Shown piece after piece: positions 36,747 to 44,679 of a DNA stretch of 64,000 bases. The stretch covers positions 868,001-932,000 of the forward strand of contig NZ_CP115608.1 of NCBI RefSeq assembly GCF_027797465.1, read 5' to 3'. The stretch's first letter is position 1; every line of letters begins with the position of its first letter. Made by a program: the position numbers and the translations under genes. The notes below the pieces were generated by a model, which did no database searches, was not told the origin of the DNA, and was given only the letters and a program-made list of their open reading frames with translations. Source of the DNA: Campylobacter sp. CN_NE2. GTDB lineage: Bacteria > Campylobacterota > Campylobacteria > Campylobacterales > Campylobacteraceae.

Positions 36747-39026
36747 TTAGCTATTTCTAACAATTTTCACCGCTTCGACCATATTTTTAAGGCTTGGCTT
36801 CACCTCTTCCCATTTGCGAGTTTTAAGCCCACAATCAGGATTTATCCAAAGCTGAGATTTTGGTAAAACTTCTAAAAGTGCGTTGATTTGCGCTACCATT
36901 TCCTCCACACTTGGCACGCGAGGGCTATGTATATCATACACACCCGGACCTACTTCTTGTTTGTAGCCGACCGATTTAAAAATTTTAAGTAGCTCGTTGC
37001 CAGAACGCGCCGTTTCTATACTGATGACATCAGCGTCCATCGCTTCGATGGTTTTAATAATATCGTTAAATTCAGAATAGCACATGTGAGTGTGAATTTG
37101 CGTTTTCGCTTCCGCCGATGAGACGGCTAGTTTAAACGCACCCACCGAGAAATTTTTGTATTGGCTGATATTTTCCCTGCGTAACGGATAGCCCTCTTTA
37201 AAGGCTGCTTCATCGACTTGGATTATCTTAATACCTGCAACTTGCAAGTCAGAAATTTCATCACTAATAGCAAGAGCAAGTTGCTTGACAACCTCGCTTC
37301 TAGGCTTATCATCACGCACAAACGACCAGTTCATAATAGTTACTGGACCAGTTAGCATACCCTTCATAATCTTGCTTGTTTTGCCTTGCGCGTATTTTAT
37401 CCACTCCACAGTCATCGCCTTTGGACGGCTAACATCACCAAATAAAAGTGGCGGTTTTACGCAGCGGCTGCCGTAGCTTTGCACCCAGCCGTTTGCACTA
37501 AATGCGTAGCCTTTGAGCTGTTCGCCAAAATACTCAACCATGTCGTTTCGCTCAGGCTCACCATGGACTAAAATATCAAGCCCAATCTCTTCTTGAAACG
37601 CCACACACTCATCAATATAGGCTTTTATGTCTTTTTCGTAGGCTTCGCGGCTAATTAGCCCTTTTTTGTAGGCGTTGCGAACTTGGCGAAGTTCGGTTGT
37701 TTGTGGGAAAGAGCCTATCGTCGTGGTCGGCAAATCGCCGTAAGCAAGGGCTTCGCGCTGAATTTTAATGCGGTCTTCAAATTTATCACTTCGCTCAAAT
37801 TTGGTTAAATTTTTCACGCGATTTTGCACCGCTGTATCGTGGATTAAAGGCGAATTTAGGCGTGTTTTGGCTGATTTTTGATTCTCTTCATATTTTTTGA
37901 TACCGCTATTGCAGATTGGAATTTTAAAGAACAAATGCGTTAAAATGCAAATTTCTTCGAGTTTTTCACACGCAAAACTTAGCCACGATTTAATCTCATC
38001 GCTTAAATTTTCCTCGTATTTTAGGCTAAATGGCACATGCAAAAGCGAACACGAAGTTCCCACATAAAGGCGATCTTTTGGAACATATCGCTCTATAAAT
38101 TCCAAAAATTCTAGCTTTTTATCAATATCGCTTTTCCAAATATTTCGTCCGTCAATAACTCCTGCAAATAGCGTAGTTTTGGCGTTTTTAAGAATTTCAA
38201 GCTCGGCTGTGATATTTTCCTTACTTGCATAAACAAAATCAAGCCCCACAGCCCAAATGTCCGTTTTAACGACTTCTTTCAACGCTTCTGTGGCATGTTC
38301 AAAATATGTCATAAAGATGATTTTTATATTTGAAGCGATCGAATTTAGCTTGTTATAAACAGGTGCGATTTTTCCCGTTAGCTCCACGCCCCTATCGGTT
38401 ACGAAAATCGGCTCGTCGATTTGAACGACGACTTCGCTATCAAGGGCTGAAATCTTGCCTAGAAGCTCGGCGTATTTTTCTACTAGTTCATCAAGTTTGG
38501 CTAGTGGTTCGCTTCCGTCCGTGCTTTTTGAAAGTGCTAGATAAGTTATCGGTCCGATTAAATTTATCTTTAACGCGCAACTATCCTTAAAATCGTTGTT
38601 TTTAGCTGCTTTGTATTCGTTTAGAATTTTGTCTGCATTTAGGCTAAATTTTGTGTTTTTGCTGATTTCAGGCACGATGTAGTGGTAGTTTGTGTTAAAC
38701 CATTTTGTCATTTCCATTGCCACGGCGTCTTTGTTTCCACGCGCCATCGCAAAATACTGCTCCACGCCACTCAAAGATGCAAATCTTTGGGGCACTGCGC
38801 CAAAAAGCACGCTATTATCGAGTATTAAATCATAAAACGAGAAATCATTTACGCTAATTAAGCCCGTCCATGCGTCAAGTTGGTATTTTATGTGACGATC
38901 TTTTAGTTCGTCTGCGACCTTTTCTAGTGCGCCCAGTTCGCACTTTCCTGCCCAAAAGCTCTCTAATGCTTTTTTTAATTCTCTTTGCTCGCCGATGCGA
39001 GGAAAGCCAGTTACATAACTTTTCAT
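36747..39026 (-). CDS. metE: Cobalamin-independent methionine synthase
   Basis: 759 residues, full length. It has two homologous barrel halves: an N-terminal folate/structural half (to about 400, starting GFPRIGEQRELKKALE) and a C-terminal catalytic half with the zinc ligands His and Cys in HTHMCYSEFND, a Glu, and the final Cys in INPDCGLKTRKW. It methylates homocysteine with methyl-tetrahydrofolate triglutamate. No metR or met riboswitch is visible upstream; the gap there is repeats instead. It stands alone between repeat-filled gaps. Confidence 0.96.
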   Translation of the reverse strand: MKSYVTGFPRIGEQRELKKALESFWAGKCELGALEKVADELKDRHIKYQLDAWTGLISVNDFSFYDLILDNSVLFGAVPQRFASLSGVEQYFAMARGNKDAVAMEMTKWFNTNYHYIVPEISKNTKFSLNADKILNEYKAAKNNDFKDSCALKINLIGPITYLALSKSTDGSEPLAKLDELVEKYAELLGKISALDSEVVVQIDEPIFVTDRGVELTGKIAPVYNKLNSIASNIKIIFMTYFEHATEALKEVVKTDIWAVGLDFVYASKENITAELEILKNAKTTLFAGVIDGRNIWKSDIDKKLEFLEFIERYVPKDRLYVGTSCSLLHVPFSLKYEENLSDEIKSWLSFACEKLEEICILTHLFFKIPICNSGIKKYEENQKSAKTRLNSPLIHDTAVQNRVKNLTKFERSDKFEDRIKIQREALAYGDLPTTTIGSFPQTTELRQVRNAYKKGLISREAYEKDIKAYIDECVAFQEEIGLDILVHGEPERNDMVEYFGEQLKGYAFSANGWVQSYGSRCVKPPLLFGDVSRPKAMTVEWIKYAQGKTSKIMKGMLTGPVTIMNWSFVRDDKPRSEVVKQLALAISDEISDLQVAGIKIIQVDEAAFKEGYPLRRENISQYKNFSVGAFKLAVSSAEAKTQIHTHMCYSEFNDIIKTIEAMDADVISIETARSGNELLKIFKSVGYKQEVGPGVYDIHSPRVPSVEEMVAQINALLEVLPKSQLWINPDCGLKTRKWEEVKPSLKNMVEAVKIVRNS

Positions 39027-39050
39027 AATATTTCCTTTAAAAATTAAATC

Positions 39051-39149
39051 AGCCTAGCTTTCGTGCGATTCATCGTGTTCGCTTCCTTGCGACGCACAGC
39101 AAGTGCGTCTCAGTCGCTTACACTCGAAAACGCACGAAATCGTCGGCAT
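39051..39149 (+). repeat. Family 1 hairpin element, copy C
   Basis: Ends AGCCTAGCTTT and AAATCGTCGGCAT as in other copies. The outer stem is TTTCGTGCG (39059-39067) with CGCACGAAA (39131-39139), and the inner stem is GACGCAC (39091-39097) with GTGCGTC (39103-39109), both perfect. These stem sequences are unrelated to those of copies A and D, so pairing is kept while sequence changes. It is followed after an AT-rich spacer by the 192-bp repeat. Confidence 0.8.
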
Positions 39150-39221
39150 AAGTATATAAAATTTGCAAATTTAAATTCGTAAATTTGCAAAAAAACATAA
39201 AATTTACACAAATTTGAAAAC

Positions 39222-39413
39222 CTATCTAAATTTGAAAAACAAAAAACTAAGGCGAAGTATTTTTTAGCTATTTTTCGAGCTGTGAAGCTAAAATCACACA
39301 AGGCTAGACAATAAAGTCTGCCGTAGCGTGATTTTAGCGAACTCTCGGAAAACAAGCGAAGCGGTGCGACGCAGTCGCAGGTTTCCTTGAAAAGAGCAAA
39401 AAAGACAAGCCGT
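39222..39413 (+). repeat. 192-bp perfect direct repeat, left copy
   Basis: Identical base for base, by eye, to 40985-41176, at a constant offset of 1,763 with no gaps. It contains a stem of GCTAAAATCAC (39287-39297) with GTGATTTTAGC (39328-39338) around an inner AGAC/GTCT hairpin, extended by TTTTTCGAG with CTCGGAAAA, and a GCGAC-GCA-GTCGC hairpin at 39366-39378. The minus strand has an 81-codon open frame at 39110-39355 that is interrupted differently in the other copy, so I treat this as a non-coding structured repeat. Confidence 0.85.
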
Positions 39414-39762
39414 AAAAAGCCTAAAAACGCATTTCGTAGAAAAGTAGTGGTGGTTCTAAATTCGCATGATTAAAAGAAAATGCAGAAATTTTTGGAATTT
39501 TGTGTCTTCTTAGGCAACCCAAAGTGCGATTTTTGAAAACGCAGTTGCAGTGAAATGCCCCGCCAAGAGTAAGTGCAAAGAAAATGTGTGAAATAAAAAA
39601 ATCAAATTTGGTTATAAAAACTCCGCCTGAACGAACGAATTTATTAAAATCTTTTGCAGCCTTGCAACATGGGACAAGCCATTGCTTTTCCTTTTTTTGA
39701 AAAAATACTTTGGGATTTTACACAATTTTTCATTTATAAATTCTTAAAATTTTCAATTTTTT
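39414..39762. other. Gap before mnmA with no recognisable gene
   Basis: No plausible open frame on either strand. The stretch 39420-39600 has mixed composition, unlike the AT-rich spacers, with short potential stems such as GCGATTTTTGAAAACGC. It may be the continuation of the 192-bp repeat that is missing from the right copy, the decayed end of a gene, or an unannotated RNA. From about 39690 the sequence is T-rich and abuts the mnmA stop codon, where a plain terminator may lie. Confidence 0.4.
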
Positions 39763-40800
39763 TTACGCGATAAATCCACTAGCGATGACTCTGTCAAATT
39801 TATCATAAAATACCGCCAACTGACCACTTGCGATGCCGTTTGCAGGTTCGTTTAAATAAACTTTTACGCCGTTTTCACAGCTACCCGAAATTTGCAAATT
39901 TGCACGAATTTTAGGGCTTCGGTAACGAATTTTGACGAAAATTTCATCGGTTTTTAAAATTTCATCGATACTTAAAAAATTATTGAAATTTATCGTGCTA
40001 AATTCGTGGCTTTCGAGCTCATTTTTTTTGCCGACAATGATTTCATTTTTTTGCGAATTAATCCCCAAAACAAAATGCGGATCGTGTGCGCCGTCAATGC
40101 GAAAACCCCGTCTTTTGCCAATCGTATAGTGCATATAACCACTATGTGTGCCGATGATTTCGCCATTTGAGTTTAAAACCATGCCCGGCAAATCTGTTTG
40201 CATGAAATCCTTTAAAATATCGATATAGCTATTTTCCACAAAGCAAATTTCGCTACTTTCCTTTGCTCCTGCGATTTCGCTAAGCTCGGGATAATTTCTA
40301 GCTTCGTTTTTTATGTCGCTTTTTAGGCTTTCTCCGAGCGGGAAAATCATCGATTTTAAGGCATCTGGATCAACATTTGCCAAAAAATAGCTTTGATCTT
40401 TACTTAAATCAAGCGCAACCTTAATAAGCCCGTTTTCAAGCCTTGCATAATGCCCTGTGGCTAGTTTTTCGCAACCTTGCAAACGAGCAAATTCCAAAAG
40501 TTTTCCAAGCTTTATATGTCGGTTACACAAAGCACACGGATTTGGCGTTTTGCCATTTTTATACGCTTCGATAAATGGCATAAAAACGCTTTTTTCAAAT
40601 TCCCCTTGTAAATCCAAAATATGCGTTTTTATCCCTAAAAATTCGCCCACTTTTCGCACTTTTGCGATATTTTTTTCGTGGTAAGCTTCGTTTTTATGCA
40701 GTTTCATATACGCACCAACGACTTCATGACCTGCGTCTTGGAGTTTTTTTGCGGTAATGGAGCTATCGACGCCGCCACTAAGAGCAACTAGAATTTTCAC
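39763..40800 (-). CDS. mnmA: tRNA-specific 2-thiouridylase
   Basis: 345 residues. It has the PP-loop SGGVDSS at residues 8-14, the first catalytic cysteine in [11 protein letters not shown] near 92, the second in SSEICFV near 187, a [10 protein letters not shown] segment and a C-terminal beta-barrel. It thiolates U34 of Lys, Glu and Gln tRNAs with sulphur relayed from a cysteine desulphurase. The gene is bracketed by the 192-bp perfect direct repeats and hairpin elements C and D, so recombination could delete or amplify it. Confidence 0.95.
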   Translation of the reverse strand: MKILVALSGGVDSSITAKKLQDAGHEVVGAYMKLHKNEAYHEKNIAKVRKVGEFLGIKTHILDLQGEFEKSVFMPFIEAYKNGKTPNPCALCNRHIKLGKLLEFARLQGCEKLATGHYARLENGLIKVALDLSKDQSYFLANVDPDALKSMIFPLGESLKSDIKNEARNYPELSEIAGAKESSEICFVENSYIDILKDFMQTDLPGMVLNSNGEIIGTHSGYMHYTIGKRRGFRIDGAHDPHFVLGINSQKNEIIVGKKNELESHEFSTINFNNFLSIDEILKTDEIFVKIRYRSPKIRANLQISGSCENGVKVYLNEPANGIASGQLAVFYDKFDRVIASGFIA

Positions 40801-40830
40801 TTTTTTTCCTTTTTTTTTGGTATTGAATTC

Positions 40831-40929
40831 AGCCTAGCTTTTCCGAGCGTTCGCAAATTTCTCCTTCGATAGGCAAACAAGCCTTATCTCAGTCGAAATT
40901 TGCTTTACAACTCGAAAAATCGTCGGCAT
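40831..40929 (+). repeat. Family 1 hairpin element, copy D
   Basis: Very close to copy A (AGCCTAGCTTTTCCGAG to ATCGTCGGCAT, with GATAGGC/GCCTTATC inside), with scattered differences that mostly keep pairing, such as CGTTCGC instead of TGTTCAC. It lies directly upstream of mnmA and is followed by an AT-rich spacer and the right copy of the 192-bp repeat. Confidence 0.8.
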
Positions 40930-40984
40930 AAGTATATTAAATTTGCAAATTTACAAAATTTGCAAAAACCATAAATTTAAAAAA

Positions 40985-41176
40985 CTATCTAAATTTGAAA
41001 AACAAAAAACTAAGGCGAAGTATTTTTTAGCTATTTTTCGAGCTGTGAAGCTAAAATCACACAAGGCTAGACAATAAAGTCTGCCGTAGCGTGATTTTAG
41101 CGAACTCTCGGAAAACAAGCGAAGCGGTGCGACGCAGTCGCAGGTTTCCTTGAAAAGAGCAAAAAAGACAAGCCGT
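40985..41176 (+). repeat. 192-bp perfect direct repeat, right copy
   Basis: Identical to 39222-39413. Its last base is the first base, on the plus strand, of the LOG gene stop codon (TTA at 41176-41178), so homology to the left copy stops exactly at the coding boundary. Together with element D it fills the 375-base gap between mnmA and the LOG gene, and nothing else is recognisable in that gap. Confidence 0.85.
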
Positions 41177-41793
41177 TAAATTTCTTCTTTTTTTAACGCC
41201 AGTTTAACATCACTAATGATTTCTTCTACACTATCAACTAGCTTAAAAAGTTCCAAATTCTCTTCGCTTATGGTTTCGTGTTTCAAAAACGACTTTTTGA
41301 AAAATTCTACCAAAGGCGCATAAAATTCAGTGTCATATAGATAAATTTTGCATTTGCTTTTAAAACCGACTTGGATCAAAACCAAAAGCTCAAAAAGCTC
41401 ATCCATCGTCCCAAATCCGCCCGGAAAAATGACAAAAATCTTGCTTTTATTCATAAGTGCATATTTTCGCAACGCAAATGCCGAAAACTGAATATTTTTC
41501 GTGGCGTATTTATTGCTGCTTTGTTCAAACGGCAAAAATATATTTAAACCATAACTAAGCTCAGGATTAATTTCATGAGCGCCACGATTGGCAGCTTCCA
41601 TTATACCGCCGCCACCACCAGTCATAACGGCATAATCCATCTTCGCAAATTCACTTGCTAACTTTCTAGCATCTTTGCAATAGCGATTTCGTCCGTCAAA
41701 CCTAGCAGAACCGAAAATAGTAACACTTTTGTGCGTAAAATCTAAAATTTCATTTACGCTTTTTATATCTTTTAAAATTTTTTTTACTTCCAT
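41176..41793 (-). CDS. LOG family protein (TIGR00730-type)
   Basis: 205 residues. The family signatures are TGGGGGIMEAANRGA near residue 55 and PGGFGTMDELFELL near 120, with FGSARF near 28. LOG proteins hydrolyse nucleoside-5'-monophosphates of the cytokinin type, or in bacteria related purine nucleotides. The catalytic Arg and Glu of the PGGxGTxxE motif are present. It overlaps nothing and lies 10 bases after the flhG-like gene. Its stop codon is in contact with the 192-bp repeat. Confidence 0.88.
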   Translation of the reverse strand: MEVKKILKDIKSVNEILDFTHKSVTIFGSARFDGRNRYCKDARKLASEFAKMDYAVMTGGGGGIMEAANRGAHEINPELSYGLNIFLPFEQSSNKYATKNIQFSAFALRKYALMNKSKIFVIFPGGFGTMDELFELLVLIQVGFKSKCKIYLYDTEFYAPLVEFFKKSFLKHETISEENLELFKLVDSVEEIISDVKLALKKEEI

Positions 41794-41803
41794 TTTAAAC
41801 TTT

Positions 41804-42607
41804 CTATACCAAATTGCTTAGTTTATTCAAAAGACCTTTTATGCCTTTTGATTTTCTTATATCAAGCCCTTTAAAACCCATTTTTATAAGCAACCTAGAA
41901 GCGATTTGCTTTAACTCAAAACTTGGGTTTGAATACTCAAATTCTTCACACATTAACGACCTTTTTTGAGCGCAAATCGGCACAATGCTACTTTTTTTAA
42001 TAAAGCCTAAAAGGTTTAAATTTAAAGATGTTTTTATGTTGTTTTTGGCTACTTTTTTTATATTTTCGAAAATCAAAACCGCCTCTTCTTCATTTTTGAC
42101 CGAATTTACTATAAAAACAAAATCGTTTTTGAATTTAGATCCCAATTTTATCATCGAATACGCATCGCTTATGGCCGCCGGTTCTCTTAGCGTAACCACG
42201 ATATTTTCATCGGCAAATTTCATGCCATTTAGCACACTTTGCGAAATTCCACTTGCCATATCGACAATAAGAAAATCAAAAATTCCGCTTTCGCTAAAAT
42301 TTGAAAAAAACTCTTTTGCGAAATTTTCATCTGCAAATTTATCAAATTCGCTTCCGCCCGTTGCAACAAAAAATAAATTCGGCTTTATTTCATCAAAAAT
42401 ATCTTCAAATTCGCACTCGCCTAATAAAAAATTTGATAAATTTAAACTATTTTTTGCGTTTATTATTATGTCTAAATTTGGCAAATCTGAAACTTCCAAA
42501 AGTGCCGTTTTGTAGCCATTTTCAGATAAAATGTAAGCTAAATTTGCAGCTATTTGGCTTTTTCCGACTCCGCCTTTGCCGCTTGTTAAAGCTATTATTT
42601 TCGTCAT
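41804..42607 (-). CDS. flhG: Orphan, altered FlhG/MinD-like ATPase
   Basis: 267 residues. The deviant Walker A SGKGGVGKSQ is at residues 9-18, with Gln where FlhG normally has Thr. The usual DADxGxANLD switch reads EVSDLPNLD, with one residue fewer and the catalytic Asp replaced. A FLIVDMASGISQS Walker B-like segment and an NSVKNEEEA region match C. jejuni FlhG closely in order. The usual N-terminal extension with the DQAxxLR motif that activates FlhF is absent. It overlaps folK by four bases in the position where C. jejuni has flhG-flhF-folK, but flhF is not there. Probably ATPase-impaired or repurposed. Confidence 0.8.
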   Translation of the reverse strand: MTKIIALTSGKGGVGKSQIAANLAYILSENGYKTALLEVSDLPNLDIIINAKNSLNLSNFLLGECEFEDIFDEIKPNLFFVATGGSEFDKFADENFAKEFFSNFSESGIFDFLIVDMASGISQSVLNGMKFADENIVVTLREPAAISDAYSMIKLGSKFKNDFVFIVNSVKNEEEAVLIFENIKKVAKNNIKTSLNLNLLGFIKKSSIVPICAQKRSLMCEEFEYSNPSFELKQIASRLLIKMGFKGLDIRKSKGIKGLLNKLSNLV

Positions 42608-43107
42608 CTCATAAGTCCTAGCGGTAAAATTACGCTTATTCGCTCATTTACGCCGTAATGCGGTAAAATAAGCCTTGGCGATTTTCTAACCTTTTTATCA
42701 AAATACAAAATATCCAAATCAAGCGTTCTTGGGGCGTTTTTAAAGCTTCTTTTGCGACCGAATTTAAGCTCATATCGTTGCATGATTTTTAGCGTCGTAT
42801 TCGGGCTTAGCGAAGTTTGCACAAACATAACGGCGTTTAAAAAATCATCTTGCTTAGTGTAGCCAAAAGCTCTGTTTTTCAAAATCACTGAGTTTTGCGT
42901 CACAAAAAATCGTTTGTCGTTTTTTAAATTCATAAAAAATTTCTCAAAACGCTTTTTTACATTGCCGATATTTCCGCCGATTCCAAGCACAAATTCGCCC
43001 TTAAAATAGCGTTTTTTAGCCCTAAAAAATGGAAAAAACGAACTTTTTATAAATTTAATCGCATCGCTAAATTCGTAAAAATCGTTATTTTTGATAGTTA
43101 AATTCAT
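42604..43107 (-). CDS. folK: 6-hydroxymethyl-7,8-dihydropterin pyrophosphokinase
   Basis: 167 residues from the ATG at 43107, which overlaps the peptidase stop as ATGA. A four-codon longer frame is rejected. The HPPK core FVLGIGGNIGNVKKRF, the FLNAVMFVQTSL segment and the signature RTLDLDILYFD with the catalytic Asp pair are present. Residues 1-42 form an N-terminal extension before the core. It makes the pyrophosphorylated pterin for folate. It is coupled to the flhG-like gene by a four-base overlap. Confidence 0.92.
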   Translation of the reverse strand: MNLTIKNNDFYEFSDAIKFIKSSFFPFFRAKKRYFKGEFVLGIGGNIGNVKKRFEKFFMNLKNDKRFFVTQNSVILKNRAFGYTKQDDFLNAVMFVQTSLSPNTTLKIMQRYELKFGRKRSFKNAPRTLDLDILYFDKKVRKSPRLILPHYGVNERISVILPLGLMR

Positions 43108-44126
43108 AGTATCTCGCACCCATTTTTCGTAACCACGACGACATCTTCGATTCTTACGCCAAATTCATCTTGCAGATAAATCCCCGGTTCTACGCTAAAA
43201 ACCATGCCCTCTTGCAAAATAGTCTTGCTTTTTGAATTTATCACAGGAAATTCGTGTATATCGATACCTACGCCGTGCCCCGTGCTATGAAAAAACTCTT
43301 TTTCAAATCCGCATTTTTTTATAAATTCTCTTGCGGCAAAATCCACTTCGTTAGCTAAAATTCCCGGTCTTATCGCTTTTATGGCTAAGCTTTGCGCTTC
43401 TTTGACGATTTCATAAATTTCTTGCATTTTTGAATTTGTAAATTTCTGCTCTTTTGAGAATTTTAAATTTCCGTCATACAAAGCCGTTCTAGTTCGATCA
43501 GAGCAGTATCTTTTAAGCTTAACCCCCGCATCAAGCAAAAGCAAATCGCCTTTTTTTAAAGCGTCCCCGCAAGGCAGAGCATGAGCCTTTGCGGCGTTTT
43601 TATTAAGAGCGATTATCGGCTCGAAAGAAAGCCCTAGTTCGCCCTTTTTTGTAAAAATCAAATTTGCATTGTAAAAAAGCTCTTTTTCGCTTAAATTTTC
43701 GCCGTTTTTATTCAAAAAATTTGCAAATTCGTCAAAACACTCAGCCCCAAATTTAGCCGCCCCTTTTAAAATTTCAACTTCGTCGGCACTTTTGATAATG
43801 CGTTTTTCTTTGCTAAAAAAAGGCTTTGGCGTGAATTTTATATGCAAATTTTCGCTTAAAAGTTTAAAATCAGCATAGCTAAAATCGTTTGGATCAAAAA
43901 CTAAATTTTTTGCGCCCAACCGCCTAAGCAAGAGCCTAGCTTCTTTTATCAAAGGACGAGCGACTACGATAACTTCGGCATTAGCGATGTTTTCCCTTGC
44001 TTCTATGCCGTATCTTGCGTCGGTCAAAAAAAACGCCTTTTCGCCCACTCGCAAAAAAATTTCGTTATCGCAACTATAACCGCATTCGTAAAATACGGCG
44101 TTTTCGTCCTTTAAAATATAATTCAT
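43104..44126 (-). CDS. M24 family aminopeptidase (Xaa-Pro type)
   Basis: 340 residues. The pita-bread metallopeptidase ligands are in order: Asp in [19 protein letters not shown] (two Asp), His in [13 protein letters not shown], Glu in VFSVEPGIY and Glu in RIEDVVVV. A creatinase-like N-terminal domain occupies residues 1-110. It releases N-terminal residues next to proline, or cleaves Xaa-Pro dipeptides. It lies between folK and aroQ with four-base overlaps on both sides. Two Mn or Co ions are expected, from the family. Confidence 0.9.
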   Translation of the reverse strand: MNYILKDENAVFYECGYSCDNEIFLRVGEKAFFLTDARYGIEARENIANAEVIVVARPLIKEARLLLRRLGAKNLVFDPNDFSYADFKLLSENLHIKFTPKPFFSKEKRIIKSADEVEILKGAAKFGAECFDEFANFLNKNGENLSEKELFYNANLIFTKKGELGLSFEPIIALNKNAAKAHALPCGDALKKGDLLLLDAGVKLKRYCSDRTRTALYDGNLKFSKEQKFTNSKMQEIYEIVKEAQSLAIKAIRPGILANEVDFAAREFIKKCGFEKEFFHSTGHGVGIDIHEFPVINSKSKTILQEGMVFSVEPGIYLQDEFGVRIEDVVVVTKNGCEIL

Positions 44127-44593
44127 TTCTCTTCGTTTTGTGCAGCTTGAAGTGCTTTTATTTGTTCAAAAATTTGAAACATTCCCATTAACGCAAGGTG
44201 GTATCCAACAGGCCCAAAGCCGATGATTTGACCAGCCGTAACAGGTGCGATAAGGCTTTCTTTTCTAAATTCTTCTCTTCTAGCGATATTTGAAATATGC
44301 ACTTCGATTGTAGGAAGTGCAACCGCAGAAATAGCGTCTCTAATGGCGATTGAAGTGTGCGTATAAGCAGCAGGATTTATAATGATACCGTCAGCCGTGC
44401 CAAGGCATTCTTGAATTTTATCCACGATTTCGCCTTCGAAATTGCTTTGAAAAAATTCAATCTCAATCCCTGCTTGATCTGCGGCAGCTTTCATTTGTTT
44501 GTGAATATCTTCCATTTTCATTCTGCCGTAAATTCCTGGTTCTCTAAGTCCTAGCATATTGATATTTGGTCCTTGAATTACCATAACTTTCAT
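44123..44593 (-). CDS. aroQ: 3-dehydroquinate dehydratase, type II
   Basis: 156 residues from the ATG at 44593, with AAAGGAC nine bases upstream. A longer open frame overlaps the divergent amidohydrolase gene and is rejected. The type II active site is present: [17 protein letters not shown] (Asn and Tyr in the lid), the loop Arg, the [11 protein letters not shown] His and the EVHISN His. It dehydrates 3-dehydroquinate in the shikimate pathway as a dodecamer. Overlaps the peptidase by four bases. Confidence 0.95.
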   Translation of the reverse strand: MKVMVIQGPNINMLGLREPGIYGRMKMEDIHKQMKAAADQAGIEIEFFQSNFEGEIVDKIQECLGTADGIIINPAAYTHTSIAIRDAISAVALPTIEVHISNIARREEFRKESLIAPVTAGQIIGFGPVGYHLALMGMFQIFEQIKALQAAQNEEK

Positions 44594-44626
44594 TTTTGTG
44601 TCCTTTTTTTGAAAAAATTTATTGCG

Positions 44627-44632
44627 ATTATA
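44627..44632 (-). promoter_or_regulatory. Predicted -10 box for aroQ
   Basis: TATAAT on the minus strand, 34 bases before the aroQ start codon, in the divergent gap with the amidohydrolase gene. It would drive the coupled aroQ-peptidase-folK-flhG run. Confidence 0.5.
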
Positions 44633-44655
44633 GCCAAAGCTAACTAAATTCTTGC

Positions 44656-44661
44656 TATAAT
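44656..44661 (+). promoter_or_regulatory. Predicted -10 box for the amidohydrolase-sppA operon
   Basis: TATAAT on the plus strand, 18 bases before the amidohydrolase ATG, with GGAG between. Only 23 bases separate it from the aroQ -10, so the two divergent promoters are back to back. Confidence 0.55.
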
Positions 44662-44679
44662 CACAATTTGGAGTAAAAA

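Noticed and set aside
39110-39355. Minus-strand open frame of 81 codons across the left 192-bp repeat
   Set aside because: The right copy of the repeat breaks the frame's tail differently, the start is a TTG without a ribosome site, and the region is dominated by hairpins. Treated as non-coding repeat.
39414-39762. RNase P RNA, tmRNA or signal-recognition-particle RNA
   Set aside because: None of the conserved cores of these RNAs was found, and no CCA-type end is present.
39051-41176. Composite transposon with encoded transposase
   Set aside because: mnmA is the only gene between the repeats, no transposase frame or clear target duplication is visible, so only a recombination-prone repeat pair is claimed.
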